In this document: positions 26,795 to 36,548 of the stretch, piece by piece
Position numbering within the stretch: the stretch's first letter is position 1
How the letters are laid out: every line of letters begins with the position of its first letter
Assembly (NCBI GenBank): GCA_016794625.1
Contig: JAEUGY010000031.1
Location: 1 to 58,264 of the forward strand
Source: Opitutaceae bacterium
GTDB taxonomy: Bacteria > Verrucomicrobiota > Verrucomicrobiia > Opitutales > Opitutaceae
Direction of reading: 5' to 3'
Length of the DNA: 58,264 nucleotides
Program-made: the position numbers and the translations under genes
The notes under the pieces: model-generated
Database searches by the model: none
Seen by the model: the letters and a program-made list of their open reading frames with translations, nothing else
What the model was told of the DNA's origin: nothing

Positions 26795-28801
26795 TTACTG
26801 CCGGTGCTGGTTGAACGTGAGGACCTGAGGTGGGAAGGTCCGGCCGGTGCGGCGCGCCTCGATCGTGGCCTTGCGCTCGTCCTCGTCGATCCAGAAGGTG
26901 AACCACTCGTGGGCCAGCCGGCTCTGGGCGGGGTTGAAACCGGCGGGCCACTTGACGTAGCGGGCGTATCCTACTCTGTAGTACGGGAGCGACCATCCGT
27001 TGACCCAGGTGGCGTCGTTGAAAATGAACTCCTCGATCGGGACGGCCAGGCGTTTGATCTCCTCCATGGTCGAGGCCCGGTCGTAGGCCTCGATCAGCCG
27101 GTCGAGTTCCGGGATGAAGGTCATGGTCAGGTTGTTGGACTGGACGCGGACCTTCCGGGGACTCGGATTGGGGTGTCCGGCGGAGCTGGTCGTGACCGGA
27201 TTGCCGGCGGCGTCGAGGTAGGCGTCCTCGAAGGCGTTTGATCCGTGATAGGATTCCCAATACCGAGGGTAGGGTTCCGTTGCCTGCATCAGTCCGACCA
27301 GGGCGATCTCGTGGTTCTTCTCCTGCATCTTTTTCCAGCCCGTGGTCTGGTCGAGGACCTCGATCCTCAGCTCCAGTCCCGCCTTCACGGCCTCCTGCCT
27401 CAGGATGGTGAGCACATCGGCGAATTCCGGGCGGGGGGTGGTGACGGTGAAGGACAACCTTTCACCCTTGGCGTTGCGCAGGATGCCATCGTCGCCCTGG
27501 CTGCCGAAGCCGGCCCGGGCAAAGTGGGCCCGGGCCTTTTCCGGATCAAAACGGCGGTAGGTCAGGGTGGGATGCGTTCGGAAAGGAAAACCGTCGGACT
27601 TGGTCTCAAGCCGGACTGCGTCCCCGCGGAAAAACTGCTGGCAGACGAGATCGAAGTGGGTCGCGTGCTGAATTCCCAGACGCACCTCACGCTGGTTGAG
27701 CAGCGGCTTGTGCGAGTTGATGTAGAGACCCCAGTCCGTCTGGGGAAAGCGGTTGTAGAAGGTGGCCTTGACGATGGTGCCGTTTCGAACGGCAGGGTGG
27801 TTTTCGGATAGCGTCTCATACCAGAGCTTCGGCGTGGCCAGAGGATAGAGATCGAGATCGTTGCGCGCAAAGGCCTCCGCCGCCTTGTCGGCGTCGCGGA
27901 TGACCTCGAGACGAAAGACGTCCGGATTGTAGCGCCCGCGGTAGAAGCGCTTGTCCCGCGCCCACCAGTCTGGGTTCCGCCGAAAGGTCAGGGAGCGGCC
28001 CTTTTCGATGTCCCGGTCGGCGAGGAGGTAGGCGGCGGTGGTGGGCAGGAAGCGCCACTGATACCGCTCGATCCAGCCTGGTCCGAAGTCCTTGTAGGTG
28101 TGCCGGGGAAAGGGGGTGAACTGGCACAGGGCGTTCAGCAAATCGGGTTTCGCCTGCTGACCGGTGACCGCGAAGGTGAGCCGATCGTAGACGGTGATGG
28201 ATTCGTAGTTGATCGTGTAGTAATTGTTGAACCACGGCTCCATCAGGTGCGGGCTCCGGAGAAAGTAGAAGGTGAAGACCACGTCCTCGGTGGTGATGGG
28301 ACGGCCGTCGGACCAGCGGGCGTCGGGATCGATTCTGAAATAAGCGGTCCTGGCCGCCGCATCGACGGCCCAGGAGCGGGCGATTCCAGGCATCATGCGT
28401 TCCGGATGGTCCGGATGAGGCTGCACCACCCGGACCGCGGTGAAATCGTGCAGGTACTGCCGGAAGCTGGCCGCGGCGTCGGGACCGATCGTGCGCAGCG
28501 TGCGGGGAAAGTCCTGCAAGTAGTAGGTAAAGGTCCCGCCCTTCCTGGCGTTCGGGTCGGCGAACTCGGGCAGGTCGGATCCGTCCTCCCAGCGGAGATT
28601 CGCAGGAAGATCGGCCGCTGTCTTAAAGAGGAAAAAAGCGCGCTGTTCCTGCAGCGTACGGGCAAGATCGGCTTCCATGTCTGGAAGCGCGGTTTCTGCG
28701 ACTGGCGCCGCGTTCTTGCCGCAACCCGCGAGCAACGTGAGTGCGAAGACGGCCAGGAGCACGGGGGAGGGACGGAAGCGGGTGTCGGTCGGACGGTGCA
28801 T
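26795..28801 (-). CDS. ABC transporter substrate-binding lipoprotein, family 5 (YejA-like)
   Basis: A 668-residue lipoprotein: signal VLLAVFALTLLAGC with the lipobox LAGC. The mature part is a family 5 (peptide/oligopeptide/microcin C-type) binding protein with ARKGGTFTYYLQDFPRTL, IARSWAVD, ARWSDGRPITTEDVVFTF, WGLYINSHKPLLNQREVR and a C-terminal INDATW-type segment (EEFIFNDATWVNGW). The length and the FPRTLRTIGPDA block match YejA rather than DppA. No permease or ATPase gene follows, so the transporter partners must be elsewhere. The start is set at the ATG 28801 that opens the lipoprotein signal. Confidence 0.88.
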   Translation of the reverse strand: MHRPTDTRFRPSPVLLAVFALTLLAGCGKNAAPVAETALPDMEADLARTLQEQRAFFLFKTAADLPANLRWEDGSDLPEFADPNARKGGTFTYYLQDFPRTLRTIGPDAAASFRQYLHDFTAVRVVQPHPDHPERMMPGIARSWAVDAAARTAYFRIDPDARWSDGRPITTEDVVFTFYFLRSPHLMEPWFNNYYTINYESITVYDRLTFAVTGQQAKPDLLNALCQFTPFPRHTYKDFGPGWIERYQWRFLPTTAAYLLADRDIEKGRSLTFRRNPDWWARDKRFYRGRYNPDVFRLEVIRDADKAAEAFARNDLDLYPLATPKLWYETLSENHPAVRNGTIVKATFYNRFPQTDWGLYINSHKPLLNQREVRLGIQHATHFDLVCQQFFRGDAVRLETKSDGFPFRTHPTLTYRRFDPEKARAHFARAGFGSQGDDGILRNAKGERLSFTVTTPRPEFADVLTILRQEAVKAGLELRIEVLDQTTGWKKMQEKNHEIALVGLMQATEPYPRYWESYHGSNAFEDAYLDAAGNPVTTSSAGHPNPSPRKVRVQSNNLTMTFIPELDRLIEAYDRASTMEEIKRLAVPIEEFIFNDATWVNGWSLPYYRVGYARYVKWPAGFNPAQSRLAHEWFTFWIDEDERKATIEARRTGRTFPPQVLTFNQHRQ

Positions 28802-29030
28802 GGGGAAACTAGGTTCGAGCTCGGTTCCAGACCGCGGGCGGGGGTGGAAGGCCCGCCGGCTGGGCTGCGTCCGGCGACCTGACTTCCGCAAGCGGCCACC
28901 GGCAAGGACTATGGCCAGCACATAGGGCGGAGGCGGCGAGTCAATGTTCCCGGGGCTAAACGGGGATTTTTCCCAAAAAAGACCCAAATACGGCTGGCCG
29001 CCGTCCACGGCAGCCGTTCATCGTGGCGCC

Positions 29031-29381
29031 ATGTTTGAGATCACCGGCACGGTCAAAAAAATCTTCGACGAACAGACGTTCGGCAGCGGCTTCAACAAGC
29101 GTGAGTTTGTGCTTACCATTGAGTCGGGCAAGTTTCCCCAGGATATCAAGTTCGAGTGCGTCAAGGACAAGGTTGCCCTCGTCGCCGCGCTCAAGCCGGG
29201 AGCCAAGGCGAAGGTGTTTTTCGATCTGCGCGGTCGCGAGTGGAAGGAGAACTATTACGTGAATCTCAACGCCTGGAAAATCGAGGCGGTCGGCGCCGCC
29301 CCGGCTGCGCCGGCGGATGAGGAAGAGGGGCCGTTGCCGGAGGAGCCTGGTCAGCCCGTGGATGAAGATGTGCCGTTTTGA
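29031..29381 (+). CDS. DUF3127 protein with SSB-like acidic C-terminal tip
   Basis: A 116-residue protein. The first 85 residues are a DUF3127 OB-fold-like domain ([57 protein letters not shown]). A linker rich in Ala, Pro and Glu leads to the end DEDVPF, which closely resembles the DDDIPF tip of single-stranded DNA-binding protein SSB. The family is proposed to bind nucleic acid but has no established function. The ATG at 29031 starts the conserved domain. It is a single gene, divergent from the YejA-like gene. Confidence 0.85.
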   Translation: MFEITGTVKKIFDEQTFGSGFNKREFVLTIESGKFPQDIKFECVKDKVALVAALKPGAKAKVFFDLRGREWKENYYVNLNAWKIEAVGAAPAAPADEEEGPLPEEPGQPVDEDVPF

Positions 29382-29557
29382 TACTCCGCTTTTCGCCGCG
29401 CGAAGTTCCCGGGAGAGTCAGGTGAACGGCTGGTGATGGGGTGGATGCTGTCAGTCTTTGTTCCCGCACTGTGTGCGGGTTGCTTAACTACCCGGCGTCG
29501 TTGAGCGGGGTGCGTCCCCCGGCGTCGACGGAGCGACGCCCTCCAAGGGCTTCCATG

Positions 29558-29645
29558 GTAGGGCCGGCCCTTGCGGCCGTGCCGGGTGTGGGACGCCTGA
29601 CGCTCGCGCGAAAACCGAGGCGTGCCCGCGAGGGGCAGCCCTACA
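29558..29645. repeat. REP-like intergenic repeat, copy 1
   Basis: It starts GTAGGGCCGGCCCTTGCGGC and ends GGGGCAGCCCTAC, with complementary outer ends GTAGGGC/GCCCTAC. The block CGAGGCGTGCCCGC lies just before the end. It is preceded by CCTCCAAGGGCTT, shared with copy 2. The outer ends can pair into a long imperfect hairpin. Confidence 0.65.
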
Positions 29646-29700
29646 ATAGGGAGGATCGGGACCTGGTCCCGATGGAAGTCCTCCAAGGGGTTGTCGCATT

Positions 29701-29807
29701 GTAGGGCCGGCCCTTGCGGCCGCGCCGGCGCCGCGGAGCGGTGAAGTGTGGAAGGTCGAAGGGGGTGAAGCGTGGAAGAGCGAGGCGTGCCCGCAAGGGG
29801 CAGTCCT
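29701..29807. repeat. REP-like intergenic repeat, copy 2
   Basis: It shares with copy 1 the first 21 bases from GTAGGGCCGG, the internal block CGAGGCGTGCCCGC, and the end AGGGGCAG. The right end has diverged (TCCTTCG). It is preceded by CCTCCAAGGGGTT. Confidence 0.6.
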
Positions 29808-29963
29808 TCGACAGGCTCAGGACTTGCAGCCCTCCGACGGGCGCAGGGCTTGGCTCGTGGGCGCTTACCAGTGCAAACGGACGCGTCGTTGTTGGTCTGA
29901 CCGGGCTGGGCTAAGGCTGGGGGCTCCGGCTCTCCCCGCATGCCGGCTGGCCTGGTTTACCCC

Positions 29964-31772
29964 ATGATCACTGTTTTCGACTCCCTCAATATCGGTTTCT
30001 ACTTCGCGTTCATCGTGGGGGTGGGGCTTTATTTCGCTCGCAAGAGCAAGGACACGTCCGACTATTTTCGGGGTGGCGGGGTACTGCCGTGGTGGATCAC
30101 CGGGACCTCGGCGTGGATGGCGGGTTTCTCGGCTTGGACCTTCACCGGGGCGGCCGCGAAAATCTACGAAACGGGGACCTACGCGCTCGGGCTCTATTAT
30201 TCCAATATCATTCCGCTCGTGGTGCTGCTGCTCGTCGGCTGCTACCGTTTCCGCCGGCTGCGGGTCATCACTCCGCTGGAGGCCCTGCGGCTGCGTTTCG
30301 GGCCGGGCGCGCAGCAACTCTACACGTGGTTGCGCCTGCCAATCATGATGATTTTCGGCGCCTTTGGCTTGAACGCGGTGGGCGTCTTCATGGCGGCCGT
30401 GTTCGCGCAGGATGTGACGGTGGTGATCGTCATCCTCGGCGTGCTCGTCGCCGCCGTCTCCATGCTTGGCGGATCCCTTGGCGTGGCCGCGAGCGACTTC
30501 GTGCAGATGCTGCTCGTGGTGACGGTGACGATCATCACGGCCGTCCTCGCGCTGGCCCAACCCGCGGTCGGTGGTCTCACCGGTTTGATCGAGCGCGTGC
30601 CGGCGGAACACTTCGCGTGGGGCGCGATTGCGCGGCCCGAGTTCATCGCGCTCTGGTTCCTCGCCCTGTCGCTCAACACCACGTTCGCCCGCAACAGCCT
30701 CGCGGACGAGGGCGCCGCCAAATACATGATGACCCGCAACGACCGGGATGCGCGTCGCATGGTCCTGATCCCGCTGATCGGCTCGCTGCTTGGACCGTTG
30801 ATCTGGTTCATCCCGTCGATGGCAGCGGCGATCACGCACCCGAGCCTGGCGGGCGAGTTCCCCTTGCTGCGCTATGCCAACGAGGCCGCCTTCCTGGTCA
30901 CGGCCCGCGATGTCCTTCCGCAGGGCATGCTCGGCCTGCTGATCTGCGGTATTTTTGCCGCCACGCTGACCACGATGGACGCGAGCGTGAACCAGGGAAC
31001 CGGCATTTTTGTGCGGAGCTTTTATCTGCCGGTGATCCATCCGACCTGTCCGGAGAGGCGGTTGCTCATCGTCAGCAAAGTCGTGGCCGGGTGCTTCGGC
31101 GCGCTGATCATTATCCTCGCGGTGGTGGTCAATCGCTACCGGTCCCTCGGTCTCTTTGATCTGCTGAACCAACTCGGTGTCAGTCTTGCCATCCCACTCG
31201 CGCTTCCGGCCTGTCTCGGACTGTTCTACCGACGCACGCCGGCCTGGTCGGCCTGGTCGACGGTGCTCATCGGGTTTGCCGCGTCTTACACGGCGAAGTT
31301 CCTTGTCACCATCGACGTCCTCAACGCCGTGCCCGGTCTGGGCGGACCCCATACGCCGGAGGAGATCACGGTGTTCTCGATCATTGCCACCGTCGCGCTG
31401 GTGGTCGCCAGCGGCACCACCTGGTTCTTCTTCACGTCGCTGTTCTACGACCGTTCAACTCCTGCCTACCGGGCCGACGTCGACGAATTCTTCCATCGAC
31501 TGAGCACGCCGCTCCCGCCCGATCACGGCCGGAGCGTGCAGGAGAATCATGCCTTTCCCGCGACGGTGGGAAAACTGTCCCTCGCCTACGGGCTCTTTGT
31601 CGCACTCTTTGTCCTTATCCCCAACAGCCTGGGCGGCCGGCTCTGCTACGCCGCGGCCGGCGGCTCCATGTGTCTGATCGGAGGGCTGCTGATCCGGCGT
31701 TACGGGCGGCGGTCCGTCGAGCCGGCCGCGCCGGAAAAGGCCGTCGCGAAGCCAGGACAGAACATCGCGTAG
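29964..31772 (+). CDS. Sodium:solute symporter (SSS family)
   Basis: A 602-residue inner-membrane protein with about 13-14 hydrophobic segments. The N-terminus VGVGLYFARKSKDTSDYFRG followed by the GTSAWMAGFSAWTFTGAAAK segment is diagnostic of Na+/solute symporters. Other signature parts are YRFRRLRVITPLEALRLRFG and LTTMDASVNQGTGIF. The ATG at 29964 is preferred; an in-frame ATG at 29940 lacks a better ribosome-binding site. Likely substrates in this family are sugars, sugar acids or amino acids, and context does not decide. Confidence 0.9.
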   Translation: MITVFDSLNIGFYFAFIVGVGLYFARKSKDTSDYFRGGGVLPWWITGTSAWMAGFSAWTFTGAAAKIYETGTYALGLYYSNIIPLVVLLLVGCYRFRRLRVITPLEALRLRFGPGAQQLYTWLRLPIMMIFGAFGLNAVGVFMAAVFAQDVTVVIVILGVLVAAVSMLGGSLGVAASDFVQMLLVVTVTIITAVLALAQPAVGGLTGLIERVPAEHFAWGAIARPEFIALWFLALSLNTTFARNSLADEGAAKYMMTRNDRDARRMVLIPLIGSLLGPLIWFIPSMAAAITHPSLAGEFPLLRYANEAAFLVTARDVLPQGMLGLLICGIFAATLTTMDASVNQGTGIFVRSFYLPVIHPTCPERRLLIVSKVVAGCFGALIIILAVVVNRYRSLGLFDLLNQLGVSLAIPLALPACLGLFYRRTPAWSAWSTVLIGFAASYTAKFLVTIDVLNAVPGLGGPHTPEEITVFSIIATVALVVASGTTWFFFTSLFYDRSTPAYRADVDEFFHRLSTPLPPDHGRSVQENHAFPATVGKLSLAYGLFVALFVLIPNSLGGRLCYAAAGGSMCLIGGLLIRRYGRRSVEPAAPEKAVAKPGQNIA

Positions 31773-31911
31773 GCCTAGCGAGTCCGGGCGTTCTCCACAC
31801 TTATGCCAGTCCGCGTGCTGGGCTGCGAGGCAGGAACATGCTTGGCCTTGACAGTCTAGGCAAAGGAGGGCTCGCTTCGGATCTGGCCTAGACCGTCTGG
31901 GTCAATTGTTC

Positions 31912-32244
31912 ATGACCAAGGAAAAGTCCGACCTGATCTACGGAACGCTCGACATGCTGATCCTGCGCGCCCTTCAGCACGAGCCGCGACACGGGCTGGC
32001 CATTGCGGATCGCATCCACCTGGTCTCGGCCGACGTCCTCCGCGTCGAGCAGGGGTCGCTCTATCCGGCGCTGTACCGGCTTGAGGCGGAGGGACTGATC
32101 CGGGCGGAGTGGGGTGTATCCGAGAAGAACCGCAAGGCCCGGTTTTACGAGTTGACGGCGGCGGGCCGGAAGCGGCTGGCCTCGGAGATCGAGCACTGGG
32201 AACGGATGGCGGCGGCGGTGCGGGTCGTTCTGTCCAAAGCCTGA
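31912..32244 (+). CDS. PadR-family transcriptional regulator
   Basis: A 110-residue winged-helix protein: LIYGTLDMLILRALQHEPRH, VEQGSLYPALYRLEAEGLI and ARFYELTAAGRKRL are standard PadR blocks. It starts 13 bp before, and in the same direction as, an ADOP permease gene. This PadR-ADOP coupling is very common in Acidobacteriota and Verrucomicrobiota and suggests the regulator controls the permease. Confidence 0.93.
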   Translation: MTKEKSDLIYGTLDMLILRALQHEPRHGLAIADRIHLVSADVLRVEQGSLYPALYRLEAEGLIRAEWGVSEKNRKARFYELTAAGRKRLASEIEHWERMAAAVRVVLSKA

Positions 32245-32257
32245 CCTTCCTCCGTTC

Positions 32258-34996
32258 ATGCGACGCCTTCGATCCCTGTTCTTTCGCATCGGGGCGTTTT
32301 TCCGGCGACGCGGGCTCGAGGACGAGATGAAGGCCGAGCTCCAGTCGCATCTGGACGGACTGGTGGATCGTCATCTGGCCGCAGGCATGTCGCCGGAGGA
32401 GGCCCGCGACGCGGCCCGACGGGAGTTTGGCGGGATTGCGCAGATTCAGGAAGAGGCGCGCGATGCACGAAGCGTGGTGTGGGTGGAGCATCTCGTGCGC
32501 GATGTCGGTTACGCGGTGCGTACCTTGCGCAAGAATCCGGGCTTCACCCTCGTCGTCGCGTTCACGCTTGCGCTCGGCTTGGGGGTCAATACCGCCCTCT
32601 TCACCTGGTTCAACGCGGCCGCCTTCCGCCCGTTGCCGGTGCCGGAAAGTGAGCAACTGTTCGCAATCACCCGGTTGGACAAGAACGGCAATGAGACGAA
32701 GGCCATGTCCCTGGTCGACTTCGTCACGTATCGCGATCACCAGAGCGTCTTCTCCGGCTTGGTCGCCGTGCGCAATATGGGCGTGGAACCCGCGGACGCG
32801 ACCGAGTTCATGGATGCCAGAGGCGCGAAGAGCTCCGGATTTCGTGTCGAAACGGTCTCACCCAATTACTTCGCCGTGCTCGGCGTACCGATGGCGCTGG
32901 GTCGGCCGCTCCTACCGAGTGATGAGGACGCCTCCCGCGCCCAGCCCGTGATCGTGCTCAGCCATCAATTCTGGCAAAACTATCTGGGCGGTGATCCGAA
33001 TGTGATCGGCCGGACCTTGCGTTTCCGCGGCCTGGCTGAAGAAGCGTTGAGCATCGTCGGTGTGGCCGGTCCGGACTTCTACGGCACCGGACCCGGAGCT
33101 CGGGTGGGGTGGGTTCCCACGTTGATGCGCCCGGGTGAGTCGTGGCGAACGGATCTGACGGCCACGGATTTCACCTTGACGGGCCGACTGCGCGCTGGAA
33201 TTTCGCCGGAACAGGCCGCGGAGGAACTTCAGGCGATCGCCAACACGATGCTGGTCCGGCGTCATGAGGGTGCCCGAACCGGTGAGGTCATTGTTTTATC
33301 CAAGGCTTCAAGGTACCTCAACCTGAGCCCGCGGCAGCTGGTGTTGATGCTACCGCTGATCTGCATGTTCGGTGCCGTCTTTGTCATCTCCTGTGCCAAT
33401 GCGTCCAATCTGATCCTGGCGCGATCGATGACGCGTCAGTTTGAGTTCGCGGTGCGGAGCGCGCTCGGAGCCACTCGCCGCCGTCTCCTGGCGTTGCTCG
33501 TCACCGAGAGTGTCGTGCTCGGGCTCCTCGGAGGAGCCCTGGGCTGGGCCCTGGCTGCAGCCATGCTTCGATTCGTGTGGCCCTGGTTGCTCGACATGCA
33601 GCCCCATGCTCGCGACGGCACCGCAGGGTTGGTTCTCACGGCGGACTACCGCGTATTCGCCTTTACGACGACCGTATCGGTGTTGGCGGGTTTGGCGGGA
33701 GGGCTCCTGCCCGCGTTGCACGTGACCCGCCGCAACCTCCTGCCGGCGCTCAACCGCGAAGGATCCGCGTTCGGTCGCAGCATCAGACTCTCGCGGGCTC
33801 GGAACTATCTCGTGGTCGCGCAGCTCGCGCTGAGTTCCGCGCTGATCTTCATTGCCGGGCTGCTGGTGCATCGCGCTTTGCGGACGCAGTTTTACGACCC
33901 CGGCTTTGACCTGTCCCGATTGCTCACGCTGGAGGTCATGGTGCCGCGCACGTTTGGAGCCGGCCAGATCGACGCTGCGCGACGGCAGGTGTGGGAGCGA
34001 GTCCGGGAACTGCCTGAGGTGGCGGCGATCAGTGAAACTCCCCGCTTTCCGTTTAGTTCGACGCCGGCGAAGGTCTCCGTTCACGACCCCGGAACGGCAG
34101 GGGTGCGCACGGTGCAGGTCCTGCAACTTGCCGTACCGGCCAGCTACTTGAGCACGCTCCAACTCCCTTTGGTCCAGGGACGCTTCTTCAACCGGGATGA
34201 CACCCCGGCCGACCGGGTGGCGGTGATCAGCGAAACGGCAGCACGGGAATTGTGGCCCGGCCGGGATGCGTTGGGGCAGCGTTTTGAGGTTCCACGCTCT
34301 CTCGTCGCCGGGAACACGGCCTCCGGTGTGGAACGTCGGAACGAGGCGGACACGCCCCACACGTCCCTCACGGTGGTCGGCATTGCCCGTGATTCGCGGG
34401 TGTTTGATCCCTGGGAGCGCAGTCGTTCCATCGTCTTCCTGCCCGCTCCGCCGCAAACCCAAGCCGGCGCCTACCTGCTTATCCGCACCCCCCATGCGGC
34501 CGAGCGAACGGTCGCGACGCTGCACCAGATCGGACGGGACGCGACGGGAATGGCCCCCCGGGTGTTTACGGTGAAAGAGTTGTTCGCCGAGGTCTACCTG
34601 CAGTACCGCGTCGTGGCCTGGGTGGCGGGCATTCTCGCCGGTCTCTCGCTGATCGTCGCGGTCACCGGGCTTTACGGAGTGATGACCTATGCGGTCCATC
34701 AACGCGTGAAAGAGATCGGCATCCGGGTCGCCCTGGGAGCCTCGCCGCGCCGCGTGGCAACCGGAGTCCTCTATGAAACTCTTCGTCTCGTGGTCTGGGG
34801 CACGGTTTTGGGCTATGCGTTGAGCGTGGTGCTCGCCGTGTTTGCACGGGTGTATCTGTTCGGCGTGAGCCCGTTCGATCCTGTGGCCTGCGGCCTGGTG
34901 GCCCTGTTTCTGGCGATCGTAGGTCTTCTCGCCTCGTGGGTGCCCGCCCGTCGTGCGGCCCGCGTGAATCCCGTGGTTGCTCTGCGGGCGGAGTAG
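32258..34996 (+). CDS. ADOP-family ABC permease (MacB-like, duplicated)
   Basis: A 912-residue inner-membrane protein of the acidobacterial duplicated orphan permease type. The N-terminal prefix domain (residues about 1-80, EDEMKAELQSHLDGLVDRHL) is followed by two MacB-periplasmic-core plus FtsX units: the first begins at VRTLRKNPGFTLVVAFTLAL and the second at SRARNYLVVAQLALSSAL. It ends with the family block RVKEIGIRVALGASPRR and VPARRAARVNPVVALRAE. No ATPase gene is adjacent, as is usual for orphan permeases. Function is probably export or envelope stress, not established. Confidence 0.92.
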   Translation: MRRLRSLFFRIGAFFRRRGLEDEMKAELQSHLDGLVDRHLAAGMSPEEARDAARREFGGIAQIQEEARDARSVVWVEHLVRDVGYAVRTLRKNPGFTLVVAFTLALGLGVNTALFTWFNAAAFRPLPVPESEQLFAITRLDKNGNETKAMSLVDFVTYRDHQSVFSGLVAVRNMGVEPADATEFMDARGAKSSGFRVETVSPNYFAVLGVPMALGRPLLPSDEDASRAQPVIVLSHQFWQNYLGGDPNVIGRTLRFRGLAEEALSIVGVAGPDFYGTGPGARVGWVPTLMRPGESWRTDLTATDFTLTGRLRAGISPEQAAEELQAIANTMLVRRHEGARTGEVIVLSKASRYLNLSPRQLVLMLPLICMFGAVFVISCANASNLILARSMTRQFEFAVRSALGATRRRLLALLVTESVVLGLLGGALGWALAAAMLRFVWPWLLDMQPHARDGTAGLVLTADYRVFAFTTTVSVLAGLAGGLLPALHVTRRNLLPALNREGSAFGRSIRLSRARNYLVVAQLALSSALIFIAGLLVHRALRTQFYDPGFDLSRLLTLEVMVPRTFGAGQIDAARRQVWERVRELPEVAAISETPRFPFSSTPAKVSVHDPGTAGVRTVQVLQLAVPASYLSTLQLPLVQGRFFNRDDTPADRVAVISETAARELWPGRDALGQRFEVPRSLVAGNTASGVERRNEADTPHTSLTVVGIARDSRVFDPWERSRSIVFLPAPPQTQAGAYLLIRTPHAAERTVATLHQIGRDATGMAPRVFTVKELFAEVYLQYRVVAWVAGILAGLSLIVAVTGLYGVMTYAVHQRVKEIGIRVALGASPRRVATGVLYETLRLVVWGTVLGYALSVVLAVFARVYLFGVSPFDPVACGLVALFLAIVGLLASWVPARRAARVNPVVALRAE

Positions 34997-35068
34997 GAGC
35001 GGCCTAGGCTTGATTTACCGGATTCGGTGATCGATGATCGGGTTCCCTTCCACCCTTCCTCCACCGTT

Positions 35069-35986
35069 ATGCGTCCCCCTTCGCGCTGGTGCCGGTTGTT
35101 TTTGCTGGTGTGTGTGTGCATTCCGGTCGTGCGGGCCGAACGACTGGTCCTCGCTCGAAGCACGGTCACGAACGACTACCTTGAGAACCGCATGAAGGAC
35201 GGAAAACTCCAGCCGCAGACGTACGTTTTCATGCCCGGCCGTTTTCTGCCCGGCACCACGCGCGACAAGAGCCTCGAGAGGATGTCCTTTCGGGCGATCG
35301 CCGAGCGGCTGGCGGTTGATTTGCGGCGCCAGGAGTTTCATCCCGCCGCGGCCCTGCAGAAGGCGGACCTGCTGCTGGTGGTCCATTGGGGGGCCACCGC
35401 GGGACGAAATCGCGACTCCGTCGAGCTGTCCCATGGCTTTGAGACGCTGGCCAACATGAATCACGAAGCAGAGGAAGCGCGTGGCGCCTTGGCGGAGGCG
35501 GTCGAGGCGGGCGATTTCATGAAGGCAGCCCTGGTCCGGGAAAACCTCGATTCCCTGGCGAGCCAGTCCGCGGTGGAAGCTCAATCCCTGCTCGGCGAAG
35601 GGCGCGGTCCTGGAGGGGCCGATACGGCGGCGCTCCTGGGGCTGACGACGGAGCTGCAGAAGGAAGGAGGCACCCTGGCCGAACAGGAACGAAGGAAAAC
35701 GCTGCACGACATGACACGGGAGGAGTGCTACTTCGTGATCGTGATGGCGTATGATGCGCGCACGCTGGTTGAGACCCGGAAGTTCAAGCGCGTCTGGTCG
35801 CTCCGCGCGAGCATCAACACCGCCGGAGTCAATTTCCCGGAGGCGCTGGACCGCGTCGCCCAGGTGGCGGGCCAGTACTTCGGCACGCGGCAGAAAGGGG
35901 TCTCCTTCGACTACCCGCCCGAACGCCGGCGCAAGGAGACCGTCACCGTGGAGGACATTGTCGTCCTGGGTACGGTCGACCCCTGA
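35069..35986 (+). CDS. Secreted protein of unknown function
   Basis: A 305-residue protein with a signal peptide (WCRLFLLVCVCIPVVRA). The mature part begins LVLARSTVTNDYLENRMKDG and contains ERLAVDLRRQEFHPA, LLLVVHWGAT and CYFVIVMAYDARTLVE. The last two resemble lipoprotein-like 'DUF4136-type' sheet proteins of Verrucomicrobia, but I do not recognise a named family. A helical middle (about residues 140-215) is rich in Ala, Glu and Leu. The ATG at 35069 opens the signal peptide. It follows the ADOP gene by 72 bp on the same strand. Confidence 0.65.
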   Translation: MRPPSRWCRLFLLVCVCIPVVRAERLVLARSTVTNDYLENRMKDGKLQPQTYVFMPGRFLPGTTRDKSLERMSFRAIAERLAVDLRRQEFHPAAALQKADLLLVVHWGATAGRNRDSVELSHGFETLANMNHEAEEARGALAEAVEAGDFMKAALVRENLDSLASQSAVEAQSLLGEGRGPGGADTAALLGLTTELQKEGGTLAEQERRKTLHDMTREECYFVIVMAYDARTLVETRKFKRVWSLRASINTAGVNFPEALDRVAQVAGQYFGTRQKGVSFDYPPERRRKETVTVEDIVVLGTVDP

Positions 35987-36116
35987 GACAAGTTGCGCGA
36001 GGGAGGGTCAACCGCGGCCCCGCACCTGGACCCCGGGTTGACCCTTCTTTGCCTTTTGCCCGTGCAGTCCTCGCTTTGCCGGGTATGCTGAGGACCCACG
36101 TCGGCTCCCACCTCTC

Positions 36117-36524
<408 letters not shown>

Positions 36525-36548
36525 CCGCGCCGGCCGGCTTGGGCGTCT

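Larger units (their letters stand above)
29382..29963. other. Repeat-bearing intergenic region
   Basis: No gene was recognised in these 582 bp. It contains two copies of a REP-like unit (listed separately), a GGCGTC/GACGCC inverted repeat around 29521-29540 and a GGATCGGGACC/GGTCCCGAT inverted repeat around 29654-29673. Confidence 0.6.
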
